6,655 bases of DNA from Corynebacterium sp. (GTDB lineage: Bacteria > Actinomycetota > Actinomycetes > Mycobacteriales > Mycobacteriaceae): assembly GCF_030530965.1 (NCBI RefSeq), contig NZ_JAUMTY010000021.1, forward strand, positions 1 through 6,655. The letters run 5' to 3'. Each line of letters starts with the position of its first letter. Position 1 is the first letter of the stretch. This document shows positions 1 to 5,228 of this stretch, in pieces. The notes beneath the pieces were generated by a model. It was not told the origin of the DNA and did not search any database. It saw nothing but the letters and a program-made list of their open reading frames with translations. The translations under genes were made by a program, and so were the position numbers.

Positions 1-92
1 AGCGCGCCGACCACATTAGCCAGAAGCACCAATGCCGCATACAAAGGCCACGACGTCCCCCGAAGCCACCGCAGATACTCCTGAATAGTCAT
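1..92 (-). CDS. Membrane protein N-terminus, probably membrane-anchored adenylate cyclase (partial)
   Basis: Reading the minus strand from the ATG at 92-90 gives 30 codons open to the left edge. The peptide begins MTIQEYLRWLRGTSWPLYAA and continues into a hydrophobic stretch (ALVLLANVVGAL), so the protein starts with a short basic N-terminus and a first membrane helix. The RWL..T.WPLY..L.L...V.GAL pattern resembles the N-terminus of actinobacterial membrane-anchored class III adenylate cyclases of the Rv3645 type. In that family such a gene lies divergent to holB, exactly as here. The catalytic and HAMP domains are outside the window, so the cyclase call rests on this short similarity plus gene order. 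No Shine-Dalgarno is evident. A TATCCT hexamer ends 7 nt before the ATG, suggesting a leaderless mRNA. That this is a real membrane-protein gene is fairly sure; the cyclase identity is less so. Confidence 0.6.
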   Translation of the reverse strand, partial: MTIQEYLRWLRGTSWPLYAALVLLANVVGA

Positions 93-177
93 AATCAATA
101 GGATAACTGGTCAATCGGTGCGACGGGCGGTGTCTCGGCCGCGCATATCGCCGGCATGGCATGTCCGGGGCGCAACG

Positions 178-183
178 TACACT
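178..183 (+). promoter_or_regulatory. Putative -10 element of holB (leaderless start)
   Basis: TACACT fits the actinobacterial TAnnnT -10 consensus and ends 6 nt before the ATG at 190. Transcription would begin at or next to the A of that ATG. No Shine-Dalgarno precedes the ATG and no good -35 is visible. This supports ATG 190 over the upstream in-frame GTG at 118. Confidence 0.45.
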
Positions 184-189
184 ATTCCC

Positions 190-1512
190 ATGAATTCCCG
201 CGCCACCGACCGCCCCGAACCGCCACTGCTCCGGCAGATGGTGGGATCCCCCACCGTGCGCGAAACACTCACGAATGCTGTGTACGCTGCCCGGGAGATT
301 GCTGCGCGTGGGGACGGTGGTGTGGCTAGCGGGACTGCTACAACCGACTACGCTCTGTCCGCCGGCCAGCATCCATCGGCGCACCAATCCGCCCACATGA
401 CCCACGCCTGGCTCTTCACCGGGCCGCCCGGCGCGGGCCGCTCCGTCGCCGCGAAAGCATTCGCCGCGTCGTTAATGTGCAAGGAAGAAATACCTGGTTG
501 CGGGCAATGCGAAGCCTGCCGGACCGCCCTGGCGGGAACGCACACGGACATTGTCACGATCGTGCCCGAAGGCGTCGTTATCCCGGTGAAACAGGTGCGC
601 GACATGATCGAAGCGGCCTCGCGCATGCCCACCACCGCGCAATGGCGCGTCGTGATCGTCGAGGACGCGGACCGGCTCAACGATGCCGGCGCCAATGCCC
701 TGCTGAAGTCCATCGAGGAGCCGCCACCGCGGACAGTGTTTATCCTGTGCGCGCCGTCCACCGACCCGGATGATGTCCACGTGACGATCCGTTCGCGATG
801 CCGACACGTCTACATCCCCACTCCCTCGATAGACGAGGTCAAACACATTCTTGCCGACGACGCAGCCCTGGGGCTTACCGACAAGCAGATTGATTGGGCG
901 GCGTCTGTGTCGGGCGGGCATGTTGGACGGGCCAAGCGGCTAGCGTCGGACGAACAGGCGCGCACTCAGCGGCAACGGGCACTGCGCGTCCCGGAAAAGG
1001 TGTATCAGGACGGGGACGCGTATCTGTACACCGGAGAACTGGTGGCGTCGGCAAAGAAGGAAGCCGAGGCGGCCACCGCTGAACGGGATGAGGCCGAGTT
1101 GGCGAAGTTGCGGGAGGCGCTGGGTGTTGGTGCGAAAGGGCGTGGCGCGGCGAAGGCGCAGCGGGGGAGTGCGGGCGCGATGAAGGAGCTGGAAACGAAG
1201 CAGAAAAACCGCCGAACGCGAATGGTTATTGACCTGTTGGATCTCTCGCTGATGGATATTGCGGGGCTTTACCGCGATGCGCTCATGGTGAGTGTTAATG
1301 CTGGTGGCGGAGGTGTGCCCGCTATCCACCCCGACCACGTGAATACAGCGGCCGAACTGGCCCGGCGAAACACGCCTGAGCAGCTGCTACAGTGCGTCGA
1401 TGCTGTCCGGATGGGGCGAGAGCTACTCGCTTCAGGGGTTCGGCAAGAGGGAGCGCTCGACGCGATGGTGGGACGGTTGCGGCAAATATGTGTGACCGGG
1501 CCTGTTGGGTAG
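190..1512 (+). CDS. holB: DNA polymerase III subunit delta' (clamp loader)
   Basis: This 440-aa protein is a subunit of the replicative clamp loader, which opens and loads the beta sliding clamp onto primed DNA in the cytoplasm. Visible in order are a P-loop-like GPPGAGRS (about residues 78-85), a four-cysteine zinc module (Cys97, Cys104, Cys107, Cys110), a Walker-B-like VVIVEDAD (154-161) followed by RLNDAGANALLKSIEEPP, and the SRC motif (202-204) typical of delta' and gamma/tau proteins. The P-loop lysine is arginine, in keeping with delta' being a weak or non-hydrolysing AAA+ member. A charged Lys/Glu/Ala-rich segment (about 285-345) precedes the C-terminal helical collar domain. The frame is open back to GTG 118, but ATG 190 is preferred because it lies just after a -10-like TACACT and the upstream residues do not resemble the family. 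The gene is divergent from the membrane protein at the left edge, with 97 nt between starts, and is followed by tRNA-Thr. Confidence 0.93.
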   Translation: MNSRATDRPEPPLLRQMVGSPTVRETLTNAVYAAREIAARGDGGVASGTATTDYALSAGQHPSAHQSAHMTHAWLFTGPPGAGRSVAAKAFAASLMCKEEIPGCGQCEACRTALAGTHTDIVTIVPEGVVIPVKQVRDMIEAASRMPTTAQWRVVIVEDADRLNDAGANALLKSIEEPPPRTVFILCAPSTDPDDVHVTIRSRCRHVYIPTPSIDEVKHILADDAALGLTDKQIDWAASVSGGHVGRAKRLASDEQARTQRQRALRVPEKVYQDGDAYLYTGELVASAKKEAEAATAERDEAELAKLREALGVGAKGRGAAKAQRGSAGAMKELETKQKNRRTRMVIDLLDLSLMDIAGLYRDALMVSVNAGGGGVPAIHPDHVNTAAELARRNTPEQLLQCVDAVRMGRELLASGVRQEGALDAMVGRLRQICVTGPVG

Positions 1513-1521
1513 GGCGAGGGA

Positions 1522-1589
1522 AGTCGCGGCGGGGGCGGGAATTTATCGCACGAATCGCGAGGTGAGGGCTACGTTTTGGTCCCGCGACT
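1522..1589. repeat. 8-bp inverted repeat between holB and tRNA-Thr
   Basis: AGTCGCGG at 1522-1529 is the exact reverse complement of CCGCGACT at 1582-1589. The 52-nt spacing is too wide for a classical terminator. The right arm lies between the -35 and -10 elements of the tRNA promoter. It could be a binding site or chance in GC-rich DNA. Confidence 0.25.
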
Positions 1590-1603
1590 GGTTCAGGTAA
1601 TAT
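1576..1603 (+). promoter_or_regulatory. Promoter of tRNA-Thr
   Basis: A -35-like TTGGTC (1576-1581) and a -10 TAATAT (1598-1603) are separated by 16 nt. Transcription would start around 1609-1611, about 10 nt upstream of the mature tRNA 5' end. Position and spacing are good for a sigma-70-class housekeeping promoter. Confidence 0.55.
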
Positions 1604-1620
1604 GCGTCGAGGTACTTCAT

Positions 1621-1696
1621 GCCGCCTTAGCTCAGTCGGTAGAGCATCTCACTCGTAATGAGAAGGTCGTCAGTTCGATTCTGACAGGCGGCTCCA
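1621..1696 (+). tRNA. tRNA-Thr (anticodon CGT)
   Basis: This is a complete 76-nt tRNA gene with encoded CCA. The acceptor stem pairs 1621-1627 (GCCGCCT) with 1686-1692 (AGGCGGC), followed by discriminator T1693 and CCA 1694-1696. The D stem is GCTC/GAGC (1630-1633 with 1642-1645). The anticodon stem TCTCA/TGAGA (1647-1651 with 1659-1663) encloses loop CTCGTAA, giving anticodon CGT at 1654-1656, which reads ACG (Thr). The T stem GTCAG/CTGAC (1669-1673 with 1681-1685) encloses TTCGATT. All stems are perfectly paired, so the gene should be functional. Its 3' half recurs about 1.07 kb downstream, indicating that this tRNA served as an integration site and that the tRNA was restored on insertion. 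Confidence 0.97.
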
Positions 1697-1697
1697 C
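1678..1697 (+). repeat. Left attachment-site core (attL-like, tRNA 3' end)
   Basis: The 20 bases attctgacaggcggctccac cover the T-loop end, the T-stem and acceptor 3' strands, CCA and one further base. They are repeated exactly at 2745-2764. Weaker similarity extends leftward to 1650 (40 of 48 positions match 2717-2764). An exact direct repeat of a tRNA 3' end is the usual mark of tyrosine-recombinase integration. Confidence 0.8.
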
Positions 1698-1699
1698 GT

Positions 1700-1733
1700 A
1701 GCCCCAGGCACAATTCTGGTTCTGACTGGGGCT
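1700..1733 (+). terminator. Hairpin just after tRNA-Thr, possible terminator
   Basis: AGCCCCAG (1700-1707) pairs perfectly with CTGGGGCT (1726-1733) across an 18-nt loop. It begins 4 nt after the tRNA CCA and is followed by TCACGCATTT rather than a T run, so it would be a weak or factor-assisted terminator. It lies inside the inserted DNA, so the element appears to supply the structure that now follows the tRNA. Confidence 0.45.
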
Positions 1734-1790
1734 TCACGCATTTCCGCGGACCGGGGGAACACGAGGCATCGTGCGTGGTTTTGCGGTGGC

Positions 1791-1821
1791 GTTCGGGATC
1801 TTTCCGTAATAATTCCCGAAC
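1791..1821. promoter_or_regulatory. Inverted repeat upstream of GAF cassette, possible operator
   Basis: GTTCGGGA (1791-1798) and TCCCGAAC (1814-1821) form a perfect 8-bp inverted repeat with a 15-nt spacer. The spacer contains TAATAAT (1807-1813), a plausible -10 with a poor -35 (TTGCGG at 1781-1786, 20 nt away). The repeat could be an operator over the cassette promoter or an mRNA hairpin. No T run follows, so a terminator is less likely. Confidence 0.3.
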
Positions 1822-1855
1822 ACATCACGGGTGGGATAACGGGGGTATACACGTG

Positions 1856-2002
1856 ATGCAGATTGCTAATGGGGACGACTTAGTTTTGCCAGAGCCAAAG
1901 GCCCTTACATGGCTGGGTACACGAGGGACGTTCCTCTCCGAGGTACTCTCTTTCGGAGATCAACATGCTCGATGCCTTGATATTGAGAGCTTCGGACCCT
2001 GA
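1856..2002 (+). CDS. Possible 48-aa ORF upstream of GAF gene, or frameshifted N-terminus of it
   Basis: An ATG at 1856 (a GTG also sits at 1853) follows a GGGGG at 1841-1845 that could act as a weak ribosome binding site. It encodes 48 residues containing LPEPKALTWLGTRG and LSEVLSFGDQ, with no membrane segment and no recognisable domain. The composition looks more protein-like than the frame of the following gene read upstream of its ATG. It overlaps the GAF gene by 38 nt in a different frame. It may be a small coupled gene, or the original N-terminal part of the GAF protein separated by an indel near 1965-2000. Function is unrecognised and reality as a gene uncertain. Confidence 0.35.
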   Translation: MQIANGDDLVLPEPKALTWLGTRGTFLSEVLSFGDQHARCLDIESFGP

Positions 2003-2540
2003 GCTCGGGACCAGGGATCGAAAGGAGCAGCTGTCAGGCGCACGGCACATAGTGCTGACGGTCGCTAGCCGCAGGTTGGGGCCCGACACTGGGGTGTCGG
2101 TGAACTATTTTGAAGTCACCTCGCCAGAGCACGCAACCCTTACTGCGGCAGCATGGGGAAGGATCGGCGAAATGGGGCGCGTATCTAGCCGAGTGTTCAC
2201 CCACGAATCGCCGACACTCATGCTCGCGCTGGCGGGCGAAGGGCGACTAGTACAGGACACTCGTCAGCTCACGGGGCCGGAAGCGGATGAGGAGCTCGAG
2301 TACGGATCGTTCGCGGTGGCCCCTGTTTACGCAGGTAATAGCCTTTTTGGCCTGCTCACCGTTGATGCTAAGCCGGTTAATGGCCTCACGAGCTTTCACC
2401 AAAAACTTCTGATGAAGTACGGCTCGTCATTGGCCACGACGTTCGTGGCGCAGGGAGGAGTGCCGAAAATTAACATGGATTCTTTCAGCCGTGCGGGTAG
2501 AATTGTTTCTGACTTACGCCATGGAGGTGAGCCGAAGTGA
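1965..2540 (+). CDS. GAF domain-containing protein, cargo of tRNA mini-island
   Basis: This 191-aa protein has a single GAF-like sensory or ligand-binding fold over about residues 20-163. The hallmark C-terminal half of the domain is clear: YGSFAVAPVYAGNSLFGLL (from 113), then TVDA, a loop, LTSFHQKLLMKYGSSLATTF. The earlier segment VNYFEV...RVFTHESPTLMLALAGEGRLVQDT also follows the GAF pattern. There is no cysteine, so the redox chemistry of GAF-type methionine sulfoxide reductases (fRMsr) is excluded. There is also no output domain, no membrane helix and no signal peptide. The tail after 163 is probably flexible. The ATG at 1965 has GGAG at 1955-1958, 6 nt upstream; the frame is open back to 1884 but has no earlier usual start codon. 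The stop overlaps the GTG of the next gene (GTGA), implying translational coupling. The ligand is unknown. Corynebacterial GAF proteins often have a longer N-terminal region (general recollection, not checked), so truncation is possible. Confidence 0.75.
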   Translation: MLDALILRASDPELGTRDRKEQLSGARHIVLTVASRRLGPDTGVSVNYFEVTSPEHATLTAAAWGRIGEMGRVSSRVFTHESPTLMLALAGEGRLVQDTRQLTGPEADEELEYGSFAVAPVYAGNSLFGLLTVDAKPVNGLTSFHQKLLMKYGSSLATTFVAQGGVPKINMDSFSRAGRIVSDLRHGGEPK

Positions 2541-2698
2541 CCAGCCCAAAGAACACCACATTCGATGCAACCTATTCGGAGCGCATCAAGCTCCTTGAGA
2601 CGGACCCGGAGCAGTATTTCGCCAAGTACCGCTGGCCTAGATTCGACTTCTCGGATGACGAGAACAATAAGTCTGGTCGGCGGAAGAAGCGTTGGTAG
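2537..2698 (+). CDS. Small hypothetical protein (53 aa) coupled to GAF gene
   Basis: A GTG start at 2537 overlaps the GAF gene stop by 4 nt (GTGA) and has a strong ribosome binding site GGAGG at 2523-2527, 9 nt upstream. The product begins MTSPKNTTFDATYSERIKLL and has three visible parts: a polar N-terminus with a likely helix (TYSERIKLLETDPEQYFAKY), an aromatic segment RWPRFDF followed by acidic SDDE, and a strongly basic tail GRRKKRW. There is no membrane segment or cysteine. No known family is recognised. The coupling to the GAF gene and the matched ribosome binding site suggest a stoichiometric partner or an effector controlled by the GAF protein; this is inference. It ends 18 nt before the half-tRNA repeat. 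Confidence 0.65.
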   Translation: MTSPKNTTFDATYSERIKLLETDPEQYFAKYRWPRFDFSDDENNKSGRRKKRW

Positions 2699-2716
2699 GC
2701 GCACTGCGTCGACAAA

Positions 2717-2764
2717 CACCCGTCATGAGGATATCGCCAGATCAATTCTGACAGGCGGCTCCAC
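2717..2764 (+). repeat. Right attachment site with half tRNA-Thr (attR-like)
   Basis: These 48 bases align without gaps to 1650-1697 of the tRNA-Thr locus, from the anticodon arm through CCA. The last 20 (2745-2764) are identical; the first 28 match at 20 positions (mismatches opposite 1653, 1657, 1663, 1665, 1666, 1670, 1674 and 1677). The sharp step in identity marks the crossover core. The diverged part would be element-derived, and bases after 2764 are host DNA. It has no 5' acceptor strand or D arm, so it is not a second tRNA. Confidence 0.8.
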
Positions 2765-2771
2765 ATCCCGC

Positions 2772-3650
2772 CTATCCGAGCTTGTAGCTCTTACGGATAA
2801 AGAAATCTACAGCTCGGTCGGGGAGTAGGCGGCGTAACAGCACCGTGAACTTCGCTAATGGCCCCACCGCGTACCTCGTGCGGGGCCGCTCAGTCGTCGC
2901 GGCCTTCACAACAACACGCGCCACAGTCCCAGGCCGGGACACCATCCCCGGGCGGTGCTTAAACTCAACAGACTCCGCCACCGCGTGCGCCATCTCCGCA
3001 TACGCCCCACCATCACTGGTTTCCTCCAACGATTCCTGAGCAATATGCGGCCACTCTGTCTTCACCGGGCCTGGCTCCACCACGGACACATCGATACCCC
3101 ACGGCTCCAGCTCCAAGCGCAGGCAATCGCTCAGGCCCTCCAGAGCAAACTTCGACCCGTGGTACCAGCCGCCGAGCAGGGCAGGAACCTTCCCCGCGAT
3201 CGACGACACATTCACAATCCGGCCCTCCCCCTGCTCCCGCATATACGGCGCAACCAAACGCACCAACGCCATCGGGCCGAACACGTTAACCTCAAACTGT
3301 CGGCGGGCATCCTCCGGATCGACATCCTCAATAGCGCCCACAACGCCATATCCAGCACAATTGATCAGAACATCAATGTGGCCAGCGTCGTCGATAATGG
3401 TGTTGATCCCGTCGCGCATGGAAGCTTCATCAGTCACATCCATCCGCAGAGTGCGCACCCCGTCGCGCGCCAGCTCGCGCAAACGATCCTCGCGCCGCGC
3501 CGCACCGTAAACCACAAAACCCTTCTTGAGCAGCTTGAGCGCGGCCGATCGACCGATACCCGACGTCGCGCCCGTCACCAAAGCAACCTTCTTGCCATCG
3601 AGTGAGCTAGAGCGATTGTTATGAGCTGTGTCGGGATTCGTGCGAGCCAT
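2772..3650 (-). CDS. Short-chain dehydrogenase/reductase (SDR family)
   Basis: From the ATG at 3650 this is a 292-aa cytoplasmic classical SDR oxidoreductase. The Rossmann nucleotide-binding motif TGATSGIG lies at about residues 26-33, NCAG at 97-100, and the catalytic set Asn122, Ser150, Tyr163 and Lys167 (YHGSK) is intact. PGPVKTEW (193-200) is the usual post-catalytic PG motif. The Arg pair in YGAARREDR after the second strand suggests NADP(H). Substrate is unknown. The frame is open upstream to ATG 3701 (309 aa), but ATG 3650 is preferred because GGTAGGA lies just upstream at about 5 nt spacing and the extra 17 residues do not belong to the fold. The gene is divergent from the MFS transporter, and its 3' end lies 7 nt from the right att repeat. 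The basic, hydrophobic C-terminus (residues about 255-292) could associate with the membrane. Confidence 0.9.
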   Translation of the reverse strand: MARTNPDTAHNNRSSSLDGKKVALVTGATSGIGRSAALKLLKKGFVVYGAARREDRLRELARDGVRTLRMDVTDEASMRDGINTIIDDAGHIDVLINCAGYGVVGAIEDVDPEDARRQFEVNVFGPMALVRLVAPYMREQGEGRIVNVSSIAGKVPALLGGWYHGSKFALEGLSDCLRLELEPWGIDVSVVEPGPVKTEWPHIAQESLEETSDGGAYAEMAHAVAESVEFKHRPGMVSRPGTVARVVVKAATTERPRTRYAVGPLAKFTVLLRRLLPDRAVDFFIRKSYKLG

Positions 3651-3744
3651 CGTTGTCCTACCTTCCGGCGATTCAGGCGATACGTCGAAAACATGATCCA
3701 TACCACATATTGGTCGTTTGTGTGAGAGTTGCGTAATTTCGGCC

Positions 3745-3760
3745 TAAAATCGCGATTTTA
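3745..3760. promoter_or_regulatory. Perfect 16-bp palindrome between SDR and MFS genes
   Basis: TAAAATCGCGATTTTA is perfectly self-complementary and lies in the 146-nt divergent intergenic region, 36 nt before the MFS ATG and 94 nt from the SDR start. It abuts the expected -35 region of the MFS promoter. Its AT arms around CGCG differ from the surrounding sequence, and the size suits a dimeric repressor. This is probably an operator for one or both genes; no regulator gene is in the window. Confidence 0.5.
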
Positions 3761-3784
3761 TTTCGTTGGAAAACTGGGCACTCC

Positions 3785-3790
3785 TACGAT
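3785..3790 (+). promoter_or_regulatory. Putative -10 element of MFS gene (leaderless start)
   Basis: TACGAT fits TAnnnT and ends 6 nt before the ATG at 3797, so the transcript would begin at the start codon. The only purine run (AAGG, 3791-3794) is too close to the ATG to be a ribosome binding site. The -35 region is weak (TTCGTT at 3762-3767, 17-nt spacing). Confidence 0.45.
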
Positions 3791-3796
3791 AAGGCC

Positions 3797-5188
3797 ATGT
3801 CCTCCCCGAAATCGTCTGAGAGCGACAGCTCAGACGCACATCTTGACCCTGCCCTACATACCGCTGACAGCAGCGTCGCTTCCGCAACGACGAGTGCGCG
3901 AAGTAGCACGCAACAGGATCAGCTTGCCGACGTCACACCTCACGAACTCCGGGCCGCCACGCCGACCACCGCGAACGCCTCGGATCGCTACGCATGGGTT
4001 TTCGTCGTACTGGCGATGTTTGTGATCGCCTGGGGTGGCAACGAATTCACACCGCTCCTCATTTTTTACCGTGGTGAAAGTGTGTTCTCGCCGGTCTTCG
4101 TCGACTCCCTGTTGGGGGCATATGCCATCGGGATTATGGCCGGTTTGGTTTTCTTAGGGCCACTCTCGGACAGGTACGGGCGTAAGACGGTGATGTTATG
4201 GGGGCCGGTCGCGGCCATCATCGGCTCGATTTTGATTGCCATCGGTGAAAAGTCCGAGGTCCCCATGTTTATCGGCCGACTGCTCGCCGGCCTGGCTGTG
4301 GGGATTGCCATGACTGTTGGTGGCTCGTGGGTGAAAGAGCTCTCTCAGGCACCGTTTGACCCGCACGCGAAAAAGTCTGCTGGTGCGGCCCGAGCAGCGA
4401 TGGCTCTCACGGGTGGCTTCGGAGTTGGTGCCGGAGTTGCTGGTCTTCTCGCACAATGGGGGCCGATCCCAGGGCAGCTTTCCTATATTTTGCAGATCAT
4501 TCTGTCTATCCCCACCCTGGTTTTCCTGGTGAAAATACCGGAAACTCGCCAGTCTGCACACTTGAAAGTTCACGGCAGCTTTTGGTCTGACCTGGCCGTT
4601 CCCACCGCTAAGCACCCACGGTTCTTGACGGTCGCCGTGCCGATCGCACCCTGGGTCTTCGGGGCTGCCGGCGTTGCCTACGCGGTGACACCCGCACTCA
4701 TGTCCTCACACGTCAAAGCCCCCGTCGCCTACTCCGCACTCCTCACCGTGGTGTGCTTGGCATTCGGGTTCGGCATCCAGCAAGTCGGCGACCGCATCAA
4801 CACCGACTACAGCGCGCGCGGCCCCATCCTGGGCATCGTGTTCGTTGCCATTGGGATGGCATTAGCGGCTTTCGTATCGACGCGACTCTCCATCGTTGGA
4901 TCCATTTCCGTGGCTGCTTTGTTGGGCCTCGGGTACGGGCTCGTTCTGATCTCTGGCCTGACGGAGGTCCAGCGGCTCGCTGGTCCGGATGATCTTGCCG
5001 GTTTGACCTCGGCGTTCTACGTGCTGACGTATGTCGGGTTCTTCTTCCCCATGATTTTGACGAAGCTCTCCGGGGATTTCGACTACGTAGACATGCTCGC
5101 TTTCGGCGCCATCGAGGCCACGCTGACGCTGATTCTTCTGTTCATGGTGTCGCGTAAAAACCTGGACGACGTGACGGCTGAGGAGTAG
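3797..5188 (+). CDS. MFS transporter
   Basis: This 463-aa inner-membrane protein is a major facilitator superfamily permease; substrate is not determinable. A hydrophilic Ser/Thr/Ala-rich cytoplasmic tail covers about residues 1-63. The first helix follows (YAWVFVVLAMFVIAWGG), and the hydrophobic profile fits about 12 helices. The signature motif A between helices 2 and 3 is GPLSDRYGRK (121-130), complete with Asp125 and the basic residues. A charged central loop near residues 240-265 (PETRQSAHLKVHGSFW) separates the two six-helix halves. The protein ends in an acidic tail. The ATG at 3797 directly follows a TACGAT -10 element, supporting a leaderless start and including the polar tail in the protein. 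Divergence from the SDR gene with a shared palindrome suggests joint control, perhaps of a substrate and its modifying enzyme, but that is speculative. Confidence 0.9.
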   Translation: MSSPKSSESDSSDAHLDPALHTADSSVASATTSARSSTQQDQLADVTPHELRAATPTTANASDRYAWVFVVLAMFVIAWGGNEFTPLLIFYRGESVFSPVFVDSLLGAYAIGIMAGLVFLGPLSDRYGRKTVMLWGPVAAIIGSILIAIGEKSEVPMFIGRLLAGLAVGIAMTVGGSWVKELSQAPFDPHAKKSAGAARAAMALTGGFGVGAGVAGLLAQWGPIPGQLSYILQIILSIPTLVFLVKIPETRQSAHLKVHGSFWSDLAVPTAKHPRFLTVAVPIAPWVFGAAGVAYAVTPALMSSHVKAPVAYSALLTVVCLAFGFGIQQVGDRINTDYSARGPILGIVFVAIGMALAAFVSTRLSIVGSISVAALLGLGYGLVLISGLTEVQRLAGPDDLAGLTSAFYVLTYVGFFFPMILTKLSGDFDYVDMLAFGAIEATLTLILLFMVSRKNLDDVTAEE

Positions 5189-5228
5189 CCGGTGGGGTGG
5201 CGCTTGGGAGCCAGCCTCGATCACCGGC
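5188..5228 (+). terminator. Hairpin after MFS gene, possible terminator
   Basis: GCCGGTG (5188-5194) pairs with CACCGGC (5222-5228), with a nested TGGC/GCCA (5198-5201 with 5209-5212) in the loop. It starts at the last base of the MFS stop codon and has no T run, so intrinsic termination would be weak. Confidence 0.3.

Larger units (their letters stand above)
1678..2764. mobile_element. tRNA-Thr-bounded mini-island without integrase
   Basis: The insert is bounded by identical 20-bp copies of the tRNA-Thr 3' end (1678-1697 and 2745-2764), and one core plus the insert is 1067 bp. In the presumed empty site the tRNA CCA would be followed within about 10 nt by the 3' end of the dehydrogenase gene. 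The insert holds a hairpin next to the tRNA, a second inverted repeat, a possible 48-aa ORF, a GAF-domain gene and a 53-aa gene that ends 18 nt before the half-tRNA repeat. There is no recombinase, transposase or replication gene. It is therefore either the deleted remnant of a larger island, a passenger mobilised by an integrase supplied elsewhere, or a cargo cassette left behind. Integration is strongly suggested by the repeats; present mobility is unknown. Confidence 0.7.

Noticed and set aside
118..189. Upstream GTG start for holB at 118
   Set aside because: The extra 24 residues do not look like the family's N-terminus, no ribosome binding site precedes 118, and the -10-like TACACT lies inside this extension.
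240..255. GGTGGG/CCCACC hairpin near the 5' end of holB
   Set aside because: It is inside the coding frame, where GC-rich codons readily give short stems; there is no sign of regulation.
16..405. 129-aa minus-strand open frame over the holB start
   Set aside because: It lies antisense to holB, which has clear clamp-loader motifs, and is in a different frame from the real minus-strand gene starting at 92. Composition is that of a shadow frame.
348..1338. Several open frames antisense to or out of frame with holB (348-761, 472-921, 477-773, 894-1082, 940-1338)
   Set aside because: Arg/His-rich shadow translations in GC-rich DNA; the plus-strand holB frame explains the whole stretch.
1965..2540. 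GAF protein as free methionine-(R)-sulfoxide reductase (fRMsr)
   Set aside because: That enzyme needs conserved cysteines and this protein has none.
2717..2764. A second, functional tRNA gene
   Set aside because: Only the anticodon arm, T arm and 3' acceptor strand are present, with mismatches breaking the anticodon stem; there is no 5' acceptor strand or D arm.
2565..2828. 87-aa plus-strand open frame running through the right att repeat into the SDR 3' end
   Set aside because: It overlaps the better-supported 53-aa gene in another frame, reads through the half-tRNA, and is antisense to SDR.
2955..3605. 216-aa plus-strand open frame antisense to the SDR gene
   Set aside because: The SDR frame has an intact Rossmann motif and catalytic Ser/Tyr/Lys; the antisense translation is a low-complexity His/Arg/Leu-rich shadow.
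3699..3701. Upstream ATG of the SDR gene at 3701
   Set aside because: It lacks a ribosome binding site, while the ATG at 3650 has GGTAGGA just upstream. The extra residues are not part of the SDR fold, though the longer form cannot be excluded.
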